A stretch of 64,000 nt of DNA from Pseudobutyrivibrio sp. UBA1225 (GCA_002309345.1 DBWZ01000067.1:1-64000); one strand, 5' to 3'; numbered from the stretch's first letter, positions 1-9,066 are shown. The notes: generated by a model from the letters alone, not told the origin. Translations and numbers: made by a program.

Positions 1-153
1 ATTGTACTAAGTCTAGTTTGTGGAACCATTTTTGAAACTCTAACTATGTCCGTCAGGGACATTACATTCCCTTCGAATTGTAAAATCGATGAAAGTACAC
101 CCACTGATGGAGGGATTTTAGTATTTAGAAAATCTATAATCTTAACGAAATTG
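1..153. other. Left-edge non-coding stretch, nothing recognised
   Basis: No credible reading frame on either strand. A small palindrome (stem TGTCC/GGACA, around 46-61) is the only structure visible. The neighbour to the left is outside the window, so this may be the leader or trailer of an unseen gene. Confidence 0.3.
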
Positions 154-184
154 TAAAAGCCCCCTGGGGCCGGTGGAGTACCGG
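154..184 (-). terminator. Weak tandem hairpin/terminator after cheR
   Basis: Downstream of the cheR stop on the minus strand lie two adjacent GC-rich hairpins: CCGGT-5-ACCGG (170-184) and a short GCCC/GGGC stem (159-170), the second followed by TTTTAC. The U-run is short, so termination efficiency is uncertain. The two-hairpin layout resembles a repetitive extragenic palindrome as much as a simple terminator. Confidence 0.4.
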
Positions 185-202
185 GCAGGTGGGCTTAAGG
201 TT

Positions 203-979
203 TCAATTTACTTTTTCGTAGTAGAATGAGTAGCGTCTCTTGTAGCCGAGATCTTTGTAGTCGATGACTTGTTCTGTGGAGCCTATGAAGAGGATTCCGC
301 CTGGACGGAGGGACTTGCAGAATTTGTCGTAGACTTCGGTCTTGGCTTCATCGGTAAAATATATGAGTACGTTGCGGCATACTATCATGTCGTAGTTGGT
401 TGGATATGTATCACGGAGAAGGTTGTGCTCCTTGAATTCTACGCAACGCTTGATTTCATCGCTGATTTGGAAGGAGTTTCCAACCGGTGTAAAGTACTTT
501 TTCTTTAGGTCGGCAGGCACGTTAGCTATGCTCTTGGCACTGTATAGGCCTACTTTGGCTGTGGCGATAACCTGTTTGTCTAAGTCTGTGGCAAGTATTT
601 TGATCTTGTTTAAAGGTACAAGAGTCGATAGAGCCATTACAAGAGAGTATGGTTCATCACCTGTGGAACACGCGGCGCTCCAAATTTTTAGCTGCTGTCC
701 AGATTTTTCTATGAGCTCAGGCATAAATTCTTTGACCATGAGTTCCCACTGATCTGGATTTCTATAGAACTCAGATACATTGATTGTAAGAAAGTTTACA
801 AATTCATCAAAAACATCAGGATTAGCCTTTAAAAGATTGACATACTCCTCGTAGGACTTGCATTTATTCTTGTTGACCAAGGAATCGATGCGTCGACGCA
901 TCTGCTTCTCCTTGTAGGCATCAAGATTAATTTTTGTTAGAGCATAGACCTCTTTCTTGAATCCTTCGTAGTTTTCCAT
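203..979 (-). CDS. cheR: Chemotaxis protein methyltransferase CheR
   Basis: 258 aa. CheR moves the methyl group of S-adenosylmethionine to glutamates on chemoreceptors, setting the adaptation state; it is cytoplasmic. Visible: an N-terminal helical domain (about 1-75) ending in the family signature NVSEFYRN (67-74), then a Rossmann methyltransferase domain with the SAM loop SAACSTGDEPYS (101-112), an acidic TDLD (131-134) and CRNVLIYF (201-208) typical of the family. Length is normal. The ATG at 979 is preceded by AGGAG. It stands alone: no other chemotaxis gene is in the window, and hairpins separate it from the genes on both sides. It could act on receptors encoded elsewhere. Assignment is confident; the specific receptor is unknown. 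Confidence 0.93.
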   Translation of the reverse strand: MENYEGFKKEVYALTKINLDAYKEKQMRRRIDSLVNKNKCKSYEEYVNLLKANPDVFDEFVNFLTINVSEFYRNPDQWELMVKEFMPELIEKSGQQLKIWSAACSTGDEPYSLVMALSTLVPLNKIKILATDLDKQVIATAKVGLYSAKSIANVPADLKKKYFTPVGNSFQISDEIKRCVEFKEHNLLRDTYPTNYDMIVCRNVLIYFTDEAKTEVYDKFCKSLRPGGILFIGSTEQVIDYKDLGYKRRYSFYYEKVN

Positions 980-1066
980 AATTATTAGCTCCTATAAGTT
1001 TAAGTGATAATAAATTCACTAGCTTTATAATATCACCATTATACAAACTATTTGTGTAAAATCTAA

Positions 1067-1100
1067 GAAAAAAACAGGCCTAGGGTATTACCTAGACCTG
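1067..1100 (-). terminator. Rho-independent terminator of the cmk-ispH-rpsA operon
   Basis: On the minus strand, just after the rpsA stop, an 11-bp stem (CAGGTCTAGGT / ACCCTAGGCCTG, one mismatch) is followed by seven T residues. A textbook intrinsic terminator. Confidence 0.9.
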
Positions 1101-1113
1101 CAATCAATTCGAA

Positions 1114-2238
1114 TTATTCTTCTGAAGCTGCAACTTCTTCGATATTTACATCAGCAACCTCTGCCTCTTCCTCAGCAGGAGCCTCTGGCTCAAGGAGTGC
1201 CTTGATTGAAAGGCTAATCTTCTTTTCTTCGTCGTTGAATTCAACAACCTTTGCCTCGATTTCCTGTCCGATTGAAAGAACATCAGAAGGCTTCTCAATA
1301 CGCTCTTTAGAAATCTGAGAAACGTGAAGTAATGCATCGATTCCAGGAGCAAGCTCAACGAAAGCACCAAAGTCTTTCATACGAACTACCTTACCCTTTA
1401 CAACAGAACCAACAGCGTACTTGTCTGCAGCTCCGTTCCAAGGATTCTCTGAATCGAATTTGCAAGAAAGTGCAATCTTGCCATCCTTAACTTCTTTGAC
1501 GAACACCTTGATTGTATCGCCAACGTTGAGAGTCTTTGTAGGATTCTCAACACGACCCCAGCTCATCTCTGAGATGTGAAGAAGACCATCAGCACCACCT
1601 AAATCGATGAATGCACCAAAGTCTTTAACATTCTTAACTGTTCCTTCGAACTCTTGACCAACTTCAATCTTAGCTAAGAGTTCCTCCTGTGCCTTCTGTC
1701 TGTCAGCAACAAGAAGAGTCTTTCTGTTACCAATAATTCTACGACGCTTTGGATCGAACTCTGTAATTACAAAGCTGATTTCCTGACCTTGGTACTTTCC
1801 AAGATCCTTTTCGTATACGTCTGAAACAAATGAAGCAGGGATGAATACTCTAGCCTCATCAACAACAACTGTAAGACCGCCCTTGAGGACTTTATCAACT
1901 GTAGCTGTAAGAACTTCACCGCTCTCGTAAGCCTGTGCAAGTCTCTCGTTACCCTTTTCCTGAGCAAGTCTCTTGTATGAAAGGAGAACCTGACCTTCGC
2001 CATCATTTACCTTTACAACAATGGCTGAAAGTGGATCGCCAATTTTGACTACTGTAGTAAGATCAATATTTGACTCGTTTGTGTACTCTGAACGTGTAAT
2101 TATACCATCTGATTTATAACCAATGTTTAAGACAATCTCATCTGGCTTAACACTGATAACAGTACCGTCTACTACCTCTCCATTGTGTATAGTTTTAAAT
2201 GATTCCTCCAACATTTGTTCAAAACTCATTTCTGACAT
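1114..2238 (-). CDS. rpsA: 30S ribosomal protein S1 (four S1 domains)
   Basis: 374 aa, four tandem S1 RNA-binding domains at about 19-89, 106-173, 194-261 and 277-346, then a Glu/Ala-rich acidic tail. The third and fourth domains carry the strongest S1 motifs (KDFGAFIDL, KDFGAFVEL). Four domains rather than the six of E. coli is usual for Firmicutes. It should bind mRNA on the 30S subunit and help initiation, although in low-GC Gram-positives S1 is less tightly ribosome-bound. The start ATG (2238) lies inside the 3' end of ispH in another frame, overlapping by 13 bases; a strong AGGAGG sits 10 bases upstream, inside ispH. In many related clostridia the two proteins are one fused polypeptide; here they are separate. 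A second in-frame ATG is three codons downstream. Confidence 0.92.
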   Translation of the reverse strand: MSEMSFEQMLEESFKTIHNGEVVDGTVISVKPDEIVLNIGYKSDGIITRSEYTNESNIDLTTVVKIGDPLSAIVVKVNDGEGQVLLSYKRLAQEKGNERLAQAYESGEVLTATVDKVLKGGLTVVVDEARVFIPASFVSDVYEKDLGKYQGQEISFVITEFDPKRRRIIGNRKTLLVADRQKAQEELLAKIEVGQEFEGTVKNVKDFGAFIDLGGADGLLHISEMSWGRVENPTKTLNVGDTIKVFVKEVKDGKIALSCKFDSENPWNGAADKYAVGSVVKGKVVRMKDFGAFVELAPGIDALLHVSQISKERIEKPSDVLSIGQEIEAKVVEFNDEEKKISLSIKALLEPEAPAEEEAEVADVNIEEVAASEE

Positions 2239-3071
2239 TTCTTTTGAACCTCCTCGATAATATTGTTTGGGGTGGAAGCCCCTGCGGTAATACCTACACT
2301 TTCAATGGAACTAAGGCCAGATGGCTGAAAATCGTCAGCCGTCTGTATATAGTAAGTATCGTTGCATCGTGTTTTGCATATCTCGAACAACTTTTGGGTG
2401 TTAGAGGAATTTTTACTTCCAATAACAACCATGGCATCAACTTTTGAAGCTATCTCAGCAGCCTCAACTTGCCTCTTGTTAGTCGCATCGCATATTGTAT
2501 TCAAAACAATAATATCATAACCTTTTTGCTTTATAATTTCAACTAATTCTTGAAATTTGTTGTGGTTGAAGGTGGTTTGAGACACAATACAAATGGGCAC
2601 ATCAGAATTAACTGAAAAGTTAAAAGCAGATTCAGTATCTGGTATGACAGAATACGCATTTCCGTTAATCCAACCAACGATTCCACGTACCTCAGGATGC
2701 TCTGGATTGCCGATAATTACTATGTGCTCTCCTGACTTGGAATGCTCATCTACAGCACGGTGAATCTTCTTTACAAATGGACAAGTAGCATCAATTATTG
2801 TATGTCCCTTTGCAGTAAGAGCTTCTTCGACTGCTCTTGTTACACCGTGAGAGCGAATAATAACAGTACCAGAAGGATAATCATCTATATGATCCTCCTC
2901 CATCACCTGGACTCCGTTTTCCTCGAACTCGCGAACAACCTCTTCATTGTGAATGATTGGACCGTATGTGTACAAAGGCTTTGAGCCTTCTTTTATTTGC
3001 TTTTTTACAACATCAACAGCTCTTTGAACTCCAAAACAAAAGCCTGCTGATTCCGCTAATATTACTTTCAA
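2226..3071 (-). CDS. ispH: 4-hydroxy-3-methylbut-2-enyl diphosphate reductase
   Basis: 281 aa. IspH is the last enzyme of the MEP isoprenoid pathway: a cytoplasmic [4Fe-4S] enzyme reducing HMBPP to IPP and DMAPP. The three cluster cysteines are visible: C12 (SAGFCFGV), C97 (DATCPFVKK) and C194 (NTICDATNKRQ), with substrate-contact His 41 and His 74 and the SQTTF motif (164-168). The start codon is TTG at 3071, with AGGTGA upstream; no in-frame ATG fits. It follows cmk by 12 bases and overlaps rpsA. Two other MEP genes (dxr, ispG) lie at 57-61 kb in the same window. Confidence 0.96.
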   Translation of the reverse strand: MKVILAESAGFCFGVQRAVDVVKKQIKEGSKPLYTYGPIIHNEEVVREFEENGVQVMEEDHIDDYPSGTVIIRSHGVTRAVEEALTAKGHTIIDATCPFVKKIHRAVDEHSKSGEHIVIIGNPEHPEVRGIVGWINGNAYSVIPDTESAFNFSVNSDVPICIVSQTTFNHNKFQELVEIIKQKGYDIIVLNTICDATNKRQVEAAEIASKVDAMVVIGSKNSSNTQKLFEICKTRCNDTYYIQTADDFQPSGLSSIESVGITAGASTPNNIIEEVQKKCQK

Positions 3072-3083
3072 AAATCACCTCAA

Positions 3084-3740
3084 TTATTTACATAAATCAA
3101 TAATTTTATTAACCACTTCATCGATTGTCATATCAGAGCTGTCTACCAGAACAGCATCCTCAGCCTGCTTTAATGGGCTGATTTCACGGTGAGAATCTCT
3201 GTAATCTCTCTCCTCAATATCCTTTGCAATCTTGTCAAAATCAGGCTTTTCACCCTTTGCTACAAGCTCATCATAACGGCGCTTTGCACGACACTCAACA
3301 GATGCAGTAAGGAACACCTTTACATCAGCATTTGGAAGCACCACTGTACCGATATCTCTTCCATCCATAATAACATCAGTAGTCTTTGCAAGTTCCTGCT
3401 GAAGAGCTACTAACTTAGAGCGAACTGGTCCATACACACTTGATGCAGAAGCCATATTTCCAACCTCTTCTGTACGAATAAGACCTGTGACATCCTCTCC
3501 ATTTAAGATAACGTGCTGCATGCCATCCTCATACTTGATAGAAACATTTATATCGTCAACTACAGACGCTATTTTTTCCTCATCTGTAGAAGCTATATTG
3601 GAACGCAAAAAATATAATCCCATAGCTCTGTACATAGCACCTGTATCTACATATACATATCCCATTTTCTTTGCAACAGCCTTTGCTATTGTAGATTTGC
3701 CTGCTCCCGCAGGACCATCGATTGCAACATTAAATGCCAT
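3084..3740 (-). CDS. cmk: Cytidylate kinase
   Basis: 218 aa from the chosen start. It phosphorylates CMP and dCMP with ATP. The P-loop GPAGAGKS is at 9-16, followed by TGAMYRA, MDGRDIGTVV and the C-terminal REISPLKQAEDA region, all typical of Cmk. The open frame reaches upstream to 3794, but the ATG at 3740 has GGAGG at the right distance and gives the normal N-terminus (MAFNVAIDG), while the longer form would overlap the preceding gene. Cmk next to ispH and rpsA is a conserved clostridial arrangement, linking CTP supply with translation and isoprenoid genes in one transcript. Confidence 0.95.
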   Translation of the reverse strand: MAFNVAIDGPAGAGKSTIAKAVAKKMGYVYVDTGAMYRAMGLYFLRSNIASTDEEKIASVVDDINVSIKYEDGMQHVILNGEDVTGLIRTEEVGNMASASSVYGPVRSKLVALQQELAKTTDVIMDGRDIGTVVLPNADVKVFLTASVECRAKRRYDELVAKGEKPDFDKIAKDIEERDYRDSHREISPLKQAEDAVLVDSSDMTIDEVVNKIIDLCK

Positions 3741-3754
3741 AATAAAATCCTCCA

Positions 3755-4987
3755 TTAATCTAAAGATAAACCAGCAAGATAGCCGGTTGACCATGCTATT
3801 TGTAAATTGAAGCCTCCTGTGAAGGCGTCCAAATCCAAAACCTCTCCCGCAAAAGAAAGGCCTTGTATATTTTTACACCTCATTGTAGATGGGTCAATCT
3901 CTTTAACTGACACACCACCTTGGGTGATAATTGCCTCTTTGAAATCTCTAAGACCAACAATCGTAAACGGAAAAGCCTTGAGTAAAGAAATAAGAATACC
4001 TCTCTCTTCTTTGGTGATGGAATTAATCTGTCTAGAATCATCAAACTCCATAAGCTGAATAAACACTGGAACCATCGAAGCTGGAAGCAATCCCCTAAGA
4101 ACAGAGCCGAGATGTTTGTTCATATTTTCATTGAAATCTCTAAGGACTCTTGCGTCTAATTCTTCTTTAGAAAGAGCTGGTTTTAAATCTATAAACGCCT
4201 TAAGGGATTTTATTTCTTGAAGCGTTTTTCCTATGACAGAGCTTGCAGATAAAACAAGAGGTCCTGAAACACCAAAATGTGTAAACAACATCTCCCCAAA
4301 GCTATCATAGAGCTTTTTAGAGCCGTTAAAAATGTTGAGCTTAACATTCTTTAGGGACAGCCCTTGCATTTCCATGATATAGCTTTCTTTACAATTAAGT
4401 GGAACAAGCGCAGGCCTAACATCTGTAACAGTAAGGCCAGATTTCTTGGCCCACTTCAAGCCATCTCCAGTAGAGCCCGTAGTTTGATAAGATAATCCGC
4501 CAGTACATACTATGGCGTAATCGCAAGCTATAGAGGTCCCATCAGATAACCTTACATCGCTAACGATATTATCCTTAATCACAACATCCTTTACTGTTGT
4601 ATTTAAAAGGATTTTAACTCCGTATTCTTTAAGCCCCTTTTCTAGTGCTTTTGTAACATCAGACGCATGGTCAGATTCAGGAAAAGCCCTGCTTCCTCTC
4701 TCTACCTTGGTTCTAATTCCATGATTTTCAATAAAATCAATCATAGCATCCGGCGAAAAGGTATACAACGCACTATACAAAAACTTTGGATTACTAACTA
4801 CATTTTTAAAGAAATCTTCAACATCGCAAGCATTTGTAAAATTACATCGGCCTTTGCCAGTAATATATATTTTCTTTCCAAGCTTCTCATTTTTTTCTAT
4901 AAGTGTGACAGTATGACCACTCATGCCCGCAGAATAAGCCGCCATCATTCCAGCAGCGCCACCACCTATTACAACAACATTGCTCAT
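3755..4987 (-). CDS. HI0933-family FAD-dependent oxidoreductase
   Basis: 410 aa. The N-terminal dinucleotide-binding loop GGGAAGMMAAYSAG (8-21) and the family signature TGKGRCNFTN (43-52), plus a C-terminal FTGGFNLQIAWSTG that closes the FAD site, identify the HI0933/YhiN-type flavoprotein family (Pfam HI0933_like). Members have been given names such as aminoacetone oxidase or BaiN, but the physiological substrate is generally unproven and I do not assign one. It starts in an ATGA overlap with the stop of the RpiR gene and precedes cmk by 14 bases, so it is an internal operon member. The cmk neighbourhood is common for this family in clostridia. Confidence 0.88.
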   Translation of the reverse strand: MSNVVVIGGGAAGMMAAYSAGMSGHTVTLIEKNEKLGKKIYITGKGRCNFTNACDVEDFFKNVVSNPKFLYSALYTFSPDAMIDFIENHGIRTKVERGSRAFPESDHASDVTKALEKGLKEYGVKILLNTTVKDVVIKDNIVSDVRLSDGTSIACDYAIVCTGGLSYQTTGSTGDGLKWAKKSGLTVTDVRPALVPLNCKESYIMEMQGLSLKNVKLNIFNGSKKLYDSFGEMLFTHFGVSGPLVLSASSVIGKTLQEIKSLKAFIDLKPALSKEELDARVLRDFNENMNKHLGSVLRGLLPASMVPVFIQLMEFDDSRQINSITKEERGILISLLKAFPFTIVGLRDFKEAIITQGGVSVKEIDPSTMRCKNIQGLSFAGEVLDLDAFTGGFNLQIAWSTGYLAGLSLD

Positions 4988-5901
4988 TGATTTTCTCCAG
5001 GGTAGCTCATTTTGATTGAATCATCTACCAAGTCTATTTCATCATTTTCGTAGAACTGATAGTCATTCCAAACATTTTCTATCATCTCTAGCGTTTGAGC
5101 TACATCACTTTGCTTTCTATTGCAAAGCTCTACGATTAAAGCATTAATGACAGAAAGTGGAGCCACCAAAGAATCCACTATTGAATGCATTTCGCTATCT
5201 GCAATCAAATTGCAAGAACTGTACAGATTCATCGGTGAATGAATAGAATCTGTAATAGTAATTACGTTAGCCAAACGATTATTTGCAAATTCAAGCGCCT
5301 TTAATGTACGCATAGAATATCTAGGGAAAGATATTCCGATAATGCAATCCTCTTGACTTATATGAATCATCTGCTCAAACAACTCAGATGTGGAGCTAGT
5401 CTGCAGATTAATAACATTATCGAATATCATATTCAGATAAAAAGCTAAAAATGAAGCAAGCGGTGCGCATGAACGCAAGCCTACTACGTATATGCGTTTT
5501 GCTTTTAAAAGCGCATCAATAGCATTTTCGAAAGCTGCTTCATCGATATTTTCCATTGTATTTTTAATCTTTAAAGCATCCGATGATAATACAGAACGAA
5601 GAACTCCGTTCTGCTCTATTCCTCCATTTGTAATCTCAATACGATCAGAGGTATTAAGCTTGACGCGAACAAGCTCTTCAAGAGATTGCTGGAATTCTGG
5701 GTATCCCTTGTAGCCTATAAAAGAAGCAAATCTCACCACCGTGGATTCAGATACACCAATGATATCTCCCAGCTTTGCCGCAGTTAAAAACACTGCCTTA
5801 TCGTAGTTGTCAATAATGTAGTTCGCCAAAAGCTTTTGACCTTTTGACATTTTTCCATAGTTCTCATTAATCTTTGTAATTAAATCTGTTGTAGTTGCCA
5901 T
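4984..5901 (-). CDS. MurR/RpiR-family transcriptional regulator
   Basis: 305 aa. An N-terminal helix-turn-helix of the RpiR type (about 1-77, with DIIGVSESTVVRFASFIGYKG) is followed by a SIS phosphosugar-binding domain (about 126-265, with VGLRSCAPLASF and GISFPRYSMRT). Such proteins sense sugar phosphates and control carbohydrate genes. It is the first gene of the transcript that continues into the flavoprotein, cmk, ispH and rpsA, coupled by a 4-base ATGA overlap. RBS AGAGG before the ATG. No sugar gene is adjacent, so the ligand and targets cannot be told; autoregulation of this operon would be one possibility. Confidence 0.9.
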   Translation of the reverse strand: MATTTDLITKINENYGKMSKGQKLLANYIIDNYDKAVFLTAAKLGDIIGVSESTVVRFASFIGYKGYPEFQQSLEELVRVKLNTSDRIEITNGGIEQNGVLRSVLSSDALKIKNTMENIDEAAFENAIDALLKAKRIYVVGLRSCAPLASFLAFYLNMIFDNVINLQTSSTSELFEQMIHISQEDCIIGISFPRYSMRTLKALEFANNRLANVITITDSIHSPMNLYSSCNLIADSEMHSIVDSLVAPLSVINALIVELCNRKQSDVAQTLEMIENVWNDYQFYENDEIDLVDDSIKMSYPGENQ

Positions 5902-5989
5902 CCATTATCCTCTTAAAACAATTAATAGTAGCATCCCCGAATAACATTAAAAACAGATTTCTCATAACTTTCACTCTTGAGTATAGATG

Positions 5990-6025
5990 AAAAAAAAGAG
6001 TAATGCAAGAAATCTTGCATTACTC
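5990..6025 (-). terminator. Terminator of the decarboxylase operon
   Basis: A perfect 12-bp stem (GAGTAATGCAAG / CTTGCATTACTC) is followed on the minus strand by eight T residues, about 50 bases after the oadA stop. Confidence 0.92.
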
Positions 6026-6077
6026 AAAGTTGATTGAATTAAGCAATAATAAACAAACAATGTCTAGCTTGGACCAA

Positions 6078-7496
6078 TTATACTGGATAAGCCTTGTTTT
6101 CTTTATCTGCCTTTGCAGGATCTACCTTTGTCTGCTGAGCTTCACGATACTCGAAGAACTCTGTAGCAACCTTTGGGAACAATGCATATGAAAGTACATC
6201 TTCATCCTGCTGCTTCCACTGCTTGCATTCATCTTCAAACTTAGCAAGACCTGGCTCGATAAGATCTGCTGGACGACAAGTAATAGCTTTGTCTTTGTCA
6301 GCGCCAAGTACCTTATCAACAACATCTGGGTTGAAAGGCTTAACAGTCTGTCCGTACTTACCAAGAAGGATATCCTTTGTCTGCTCTGTAGCGACTTTGT
6401 ATCTTTCACCCATAAGTACATTGAATACAGCCTGTGTACCAACGATTTGTGATGATGGTGTAACAAGTGGTGGCTCACCAAGGTCTTTACGTACACGAGG
6501 AACTTCCTCGAGAACCTCACGAAGCTTGTCTTCCTTACCCTGCTCCTTTAACTGGCTGATAAGGTTTGAAAGCATACCGCCTGGTACCTGATAACGAAGT
6601 GTGTTGATATTAACACCAAGTACCTTTGTTGAAAGAAGTCCACTTTCGATGCACTCCTCTCTGTATGGTCTAAAGTAATCAGCAATCTCTGAAAGAAGTT
6701 CCTGATCAAAACCTGTGTCATAAGGTGTGCCCTCGAATGCTGCAGCCATAACCTCTGTAGCTGGCTGTGATGTACCAAGAGCAAATGGTGACATTGCGCA
6801 GTCGATGATATCTGCTCCAGCCTCTACAGCCTTGAGATATGTCATACTAGCAACACCTGATGTGTAGTGTGTATGCATCTCGATTGGAAGCTTTGTAGAT
6901 TCCTTTAATGCAGTAACAAGCTCGAAAGCCTTTGCTGGAACTAAAAGACCAGCCATATCCTTGATACAGATTGAATCTGCACCCATATCCTCGATACGTT
7001 TTGCAATATCTTTCCAATAATCAAGTGTATACGCCTCACCAAGAGTGTAAGAAAGAGCAACCTGTGCGTGACCCTTTTCTTTGTTTGTAGCCTTAACAGC
7101 TGTCTCAAGGTTGCGGATATCGTTGAGACAGTCAAAAATACGAATGATATCGATACCATTTGCAATTGACTTCTGAACAAAGTATTCAACAACATCATCT
7201 GGATACTGACTGTATCCTAAAATATTTTGACCTCTGAAAAGCATCTGAAGCTTTGTGTTTTTAAAGCCATCACGAAGCTTTCTAAGTCTTTCCCAAGGAT
7301 CTTCCTTAAGGAAACGAAGTGATGCATCAAAAGTAGCACCGCCCCAACACTCTACTGCATTGAATCCAACCTTATCCATCTTATCTACGATTGGAAGCAT
7401 CATAGAGGTAGGCATACGAGTTGCAATAAGTGACTGATGAGCATCTCTAAGTATTGTCTCAGTAATTTTAACTGGCTTTGGACTAATATCTGCCAT
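6078..7496 (-). CDS. oadA: Oxaloacetate decarboxylase alpha-type carboxyltransferase subunit
   Basis: 472 aa. Carboxyltransferase of the PYC/OADA family, moving CO2 from an oxoacid (oxaloacetate is the family substrate) to biotin. The TIM-barrel motifs are RDAHQS (17-22, metal aspartate), the lysine loop KDMAGLL (179-185) and metal histidines MHTH (207-210). The conserved carboxylase domain follows (about 290-472). The usual C-terminal biotin-lysine domain is absent; the biotin carrier is a separate gene two genes upstream. It is the last gene of the five-gene operon, before a strong terminator. Pyruvate carboxylase subunit B is the main alternative name, but the adjacent sodium-pump subunit favours the decarboxylase role. 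Confidence 0.9.
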   Translation of the reverse strand: MADISPKPVKITETILRDAHQSLIATRMPTSMMLPIVDKMDKVGFNAVECWGGATFDASLRFLKEDPWERLRKLRDGFKNTKLQMLFRGQNILGYSQYPDDVVEYFVQKSIANGIDIIRIFDCLNDIRNLETAVKATNKEKGHAQVALSYTLGEAYTLDYWKDIAKRIEDMGADSICIKDMAGLLVPAKAFELVTALKESTKLPIEMHTHYTSGVASMTYLKAVEAGADIIDCAMSPFALGTSQPATEVMAAAFEGTPYDTGFDQELLSEIADYFRPYREECIESGLLSTKVLGVNINTLRYQVPGGMLSNLISQLKEQGKEDKLREVLEEVPRVRKDLGEPPLVTPSSQIVGTQAVFNVLMGERYKVATEQTKDILLGKYGQTVKPFNPDVVDKVLGADKDKAITCRPADLIEPGLAKFEDECKQWKQQDEDVLSYALFPKVATEFFEYREAQQTKVDPAKADKENKAYPV

Positions 7497-7529
7497 TACA
7501 TTTTCCTCCTAGATTAATTTAAACTCGGA

Positions 7530-8678
7530 CTAAACCCCGAAAATCGCCATGAATACACCGGCAGCAACCGCTGTACCGATAACACCAGCAACGTTTGGTC
7601 CCATAGCGTGCATGAGAAGGAAGTTTGTAGGATCCTCTTCTGCACCGACCTTTTGAGAAACACGTGCTGCCATAGGAACAGCAGAAACTCCAGCTGAGCC
7701 AATAAGTGGATTAATCTTTCCGCCAGTAACATGACAGAGAATCTTTCCAAATAATACACCAGCTGCTGTACCAAATACGAAAGCAATAAGACCAAGGATT
7801 ACAATTTTGATTGTAGCCCAGTTCAAGAACGCTTCTGCAGATGTTGAAGCACCAACAGATGTACCGAGTAAGATAACTACGATGTACATAAGCGCGTTTG
7901 AAGCAGTCTCTGTAAGCTGATTAACAACGCCTGACTCTTTGAATAAGTTACCTAACATAAGCATACCAACAAGTGGAGCTGTTGTAGGTAAGATTAAACA
8001 AACGATAATAGTAACAACGATTGGGAAGAGAATCTTCTCAAGCTTTGATACTGGACGAAGCTGCGCCATTTTGATAGAACGCTCTTCTTTTGATGTAAGA
8101 AGCTTCATGATAGGTGGCTGAATAATAGGAACTAATGACATATATGAATATGCCGCCACCGCAATAGGTCCCATTAAAGCTGACTGACCAAGTTTACCAG
8201 CCAAGAAAATTGATGTAGGTCCATCTGCACCACCAATAATTGATACCGCAGCAGCTGCCTGATCTGAGAATCCAAGAAGGATTGCAAGAAGGTAAGCTGT
8301 GAAGATACCAATCTGAGCAGCAGCACCAAGCCAGAAGCTGATTGGATTTGCAATAAGTGGACCGAAGTCTGTCATCGCACCAACACCCATGAAAATAAGT
8401 GATGGCAAGATTGAAAATTCATCTAAAATATAAAAGTAATGAAGCAAGCCGCCTACTCCATTGGAGGTTTCCTCCGGAGATGCAATAATATCAGGATAAA
8501 TATTTACCAAGAGCATACCGAATGCAATAGGTAATAATAAGAGTGGTTCATATCCCTTTTTGATTGCAAGAAAAAGGAAGAAACAAGCAACCGCTATCAT
8601 GACATAGTTCCCCACTGTCAGATTGAAAAATGCAGTCTGATGTAAGAGGTTTGACAATGTCTCTCCAACGTAACTCAT
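7530..8678 (-). CDS. oadB: Sodium-translocating decarboxylase, beta subunit
   Basis: 382 aa, about ten hydrophobic segments. The beta subunit removes CO2 from carboxybiotin and couples this to sodium export across the membrane. Family signatures are visible: GAMTDFGP (100-107) and GGADGPTSIF (149-158), the latter containing the sodium/proton-site aspartate. The protein serves oxaloacetate, methylmalonyl-CoA, malonate and glutaconyl-CoA decarboxylases alike, so on its own it does not fix the substrate. It is preceded by AGGAGG and lies 16 bases after the biotin carrier gene. Confidence 0.95.
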   Translation of the reverse strand: MSYVGETLSNLLHQTAFFNLTVGNYVMIAVACFFLFLAIKKGYEPLLLLPIAFGMLLVNIYPDIIASPEETSNGVGGLLHYFYILDEFSILPSLIFMGVGAMTDFGPLIANPISFWLGAAAQIGIFTAYLLAILLGFSDQAAAAVSIIGGADGPTSIFLAGKLGQSALMGPIAVAAYSYMSLVPIIQPPIMKLLTSKEERSIKMAQLRPVSKLEKILFPIVVTIIVCLILPTTAPLVGMLMLGNLFKESGVVNQLTETASNALMYIVVILLGTSVGASTSAEAFLNWATIKIVILGLIAFVFGTAAGVLFGKILCHVTGGKINPLIGSAGVSAVPMAARVSQKVGAEEDPTNFLLMHAMGPNVAGVIGTAVAAGVFMAIFGV

Positions 8679-8694
8679 GTGTAATCCTCCTAAA

Positions 8695-9048
8695 TTAGTT
8701 CATAGTAGCAAGAAGTGCGCCAGCTTCAACTGTCTGTCCTTCGTTGCAGTTGATAGATGCAACTGTTCCATCCTGAGGTGCAACAACAGGTGTCTCCATC
8801 TTCATAACTTCAAGAACAACAACTGGATCACCCTTCTTTACAGCTGTACCTGCACTAGCTGCAATCTTAACAACCTTACCAGCAGCACCAGCTTCGATTT
8901 TAACACCGCCTGCAGAACCAGTAGCAACTGGAGCTGGAGCAGCCTTTGGAGCAGCTGCAGGTGTAACAGGTGATACGCCTGAACCTCCCTTGTCTTCTAC
9001 AGTAACGTCATAAACTGTTCCATTAACAGTAATAGTATAATTCTTCAT
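8695..9048 (-). CDS. Biotin carrier protein of the decarboxylase
   Basis: 117 aa. A short N-terminal region, an Ala/Pro linker (about 27-45) and a biotinyl domain (about 48-117) with EVMKMETP; K83 is the biotinylated lysine (the usual motif is AMKM, here VMKM). It carries carboxybiotin from the carboxyltransferase to OadB at the membrane. Same layout as the gamma/C subunits of methylmalonyl-CoA and glutaconyl-CoA decarboxylases. Since it is the only biotin protein in the operon, both carboxyltransferases probably use it. Confidence 0.93.
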   Translation of the reverse strand: MKNYTITVNGTVYDVTVEDKGGSGVSPVTPAAAPKAAPAPVATGSAGGVKIEAGAAGKVVKIAASAGTAVKKGDPVVVLEVMKMETPVVAPQDGTVASINCNEGQTVEAGALLATMN

Positions 9049-9066
9049 GGAATAATCCTCCTAAAT

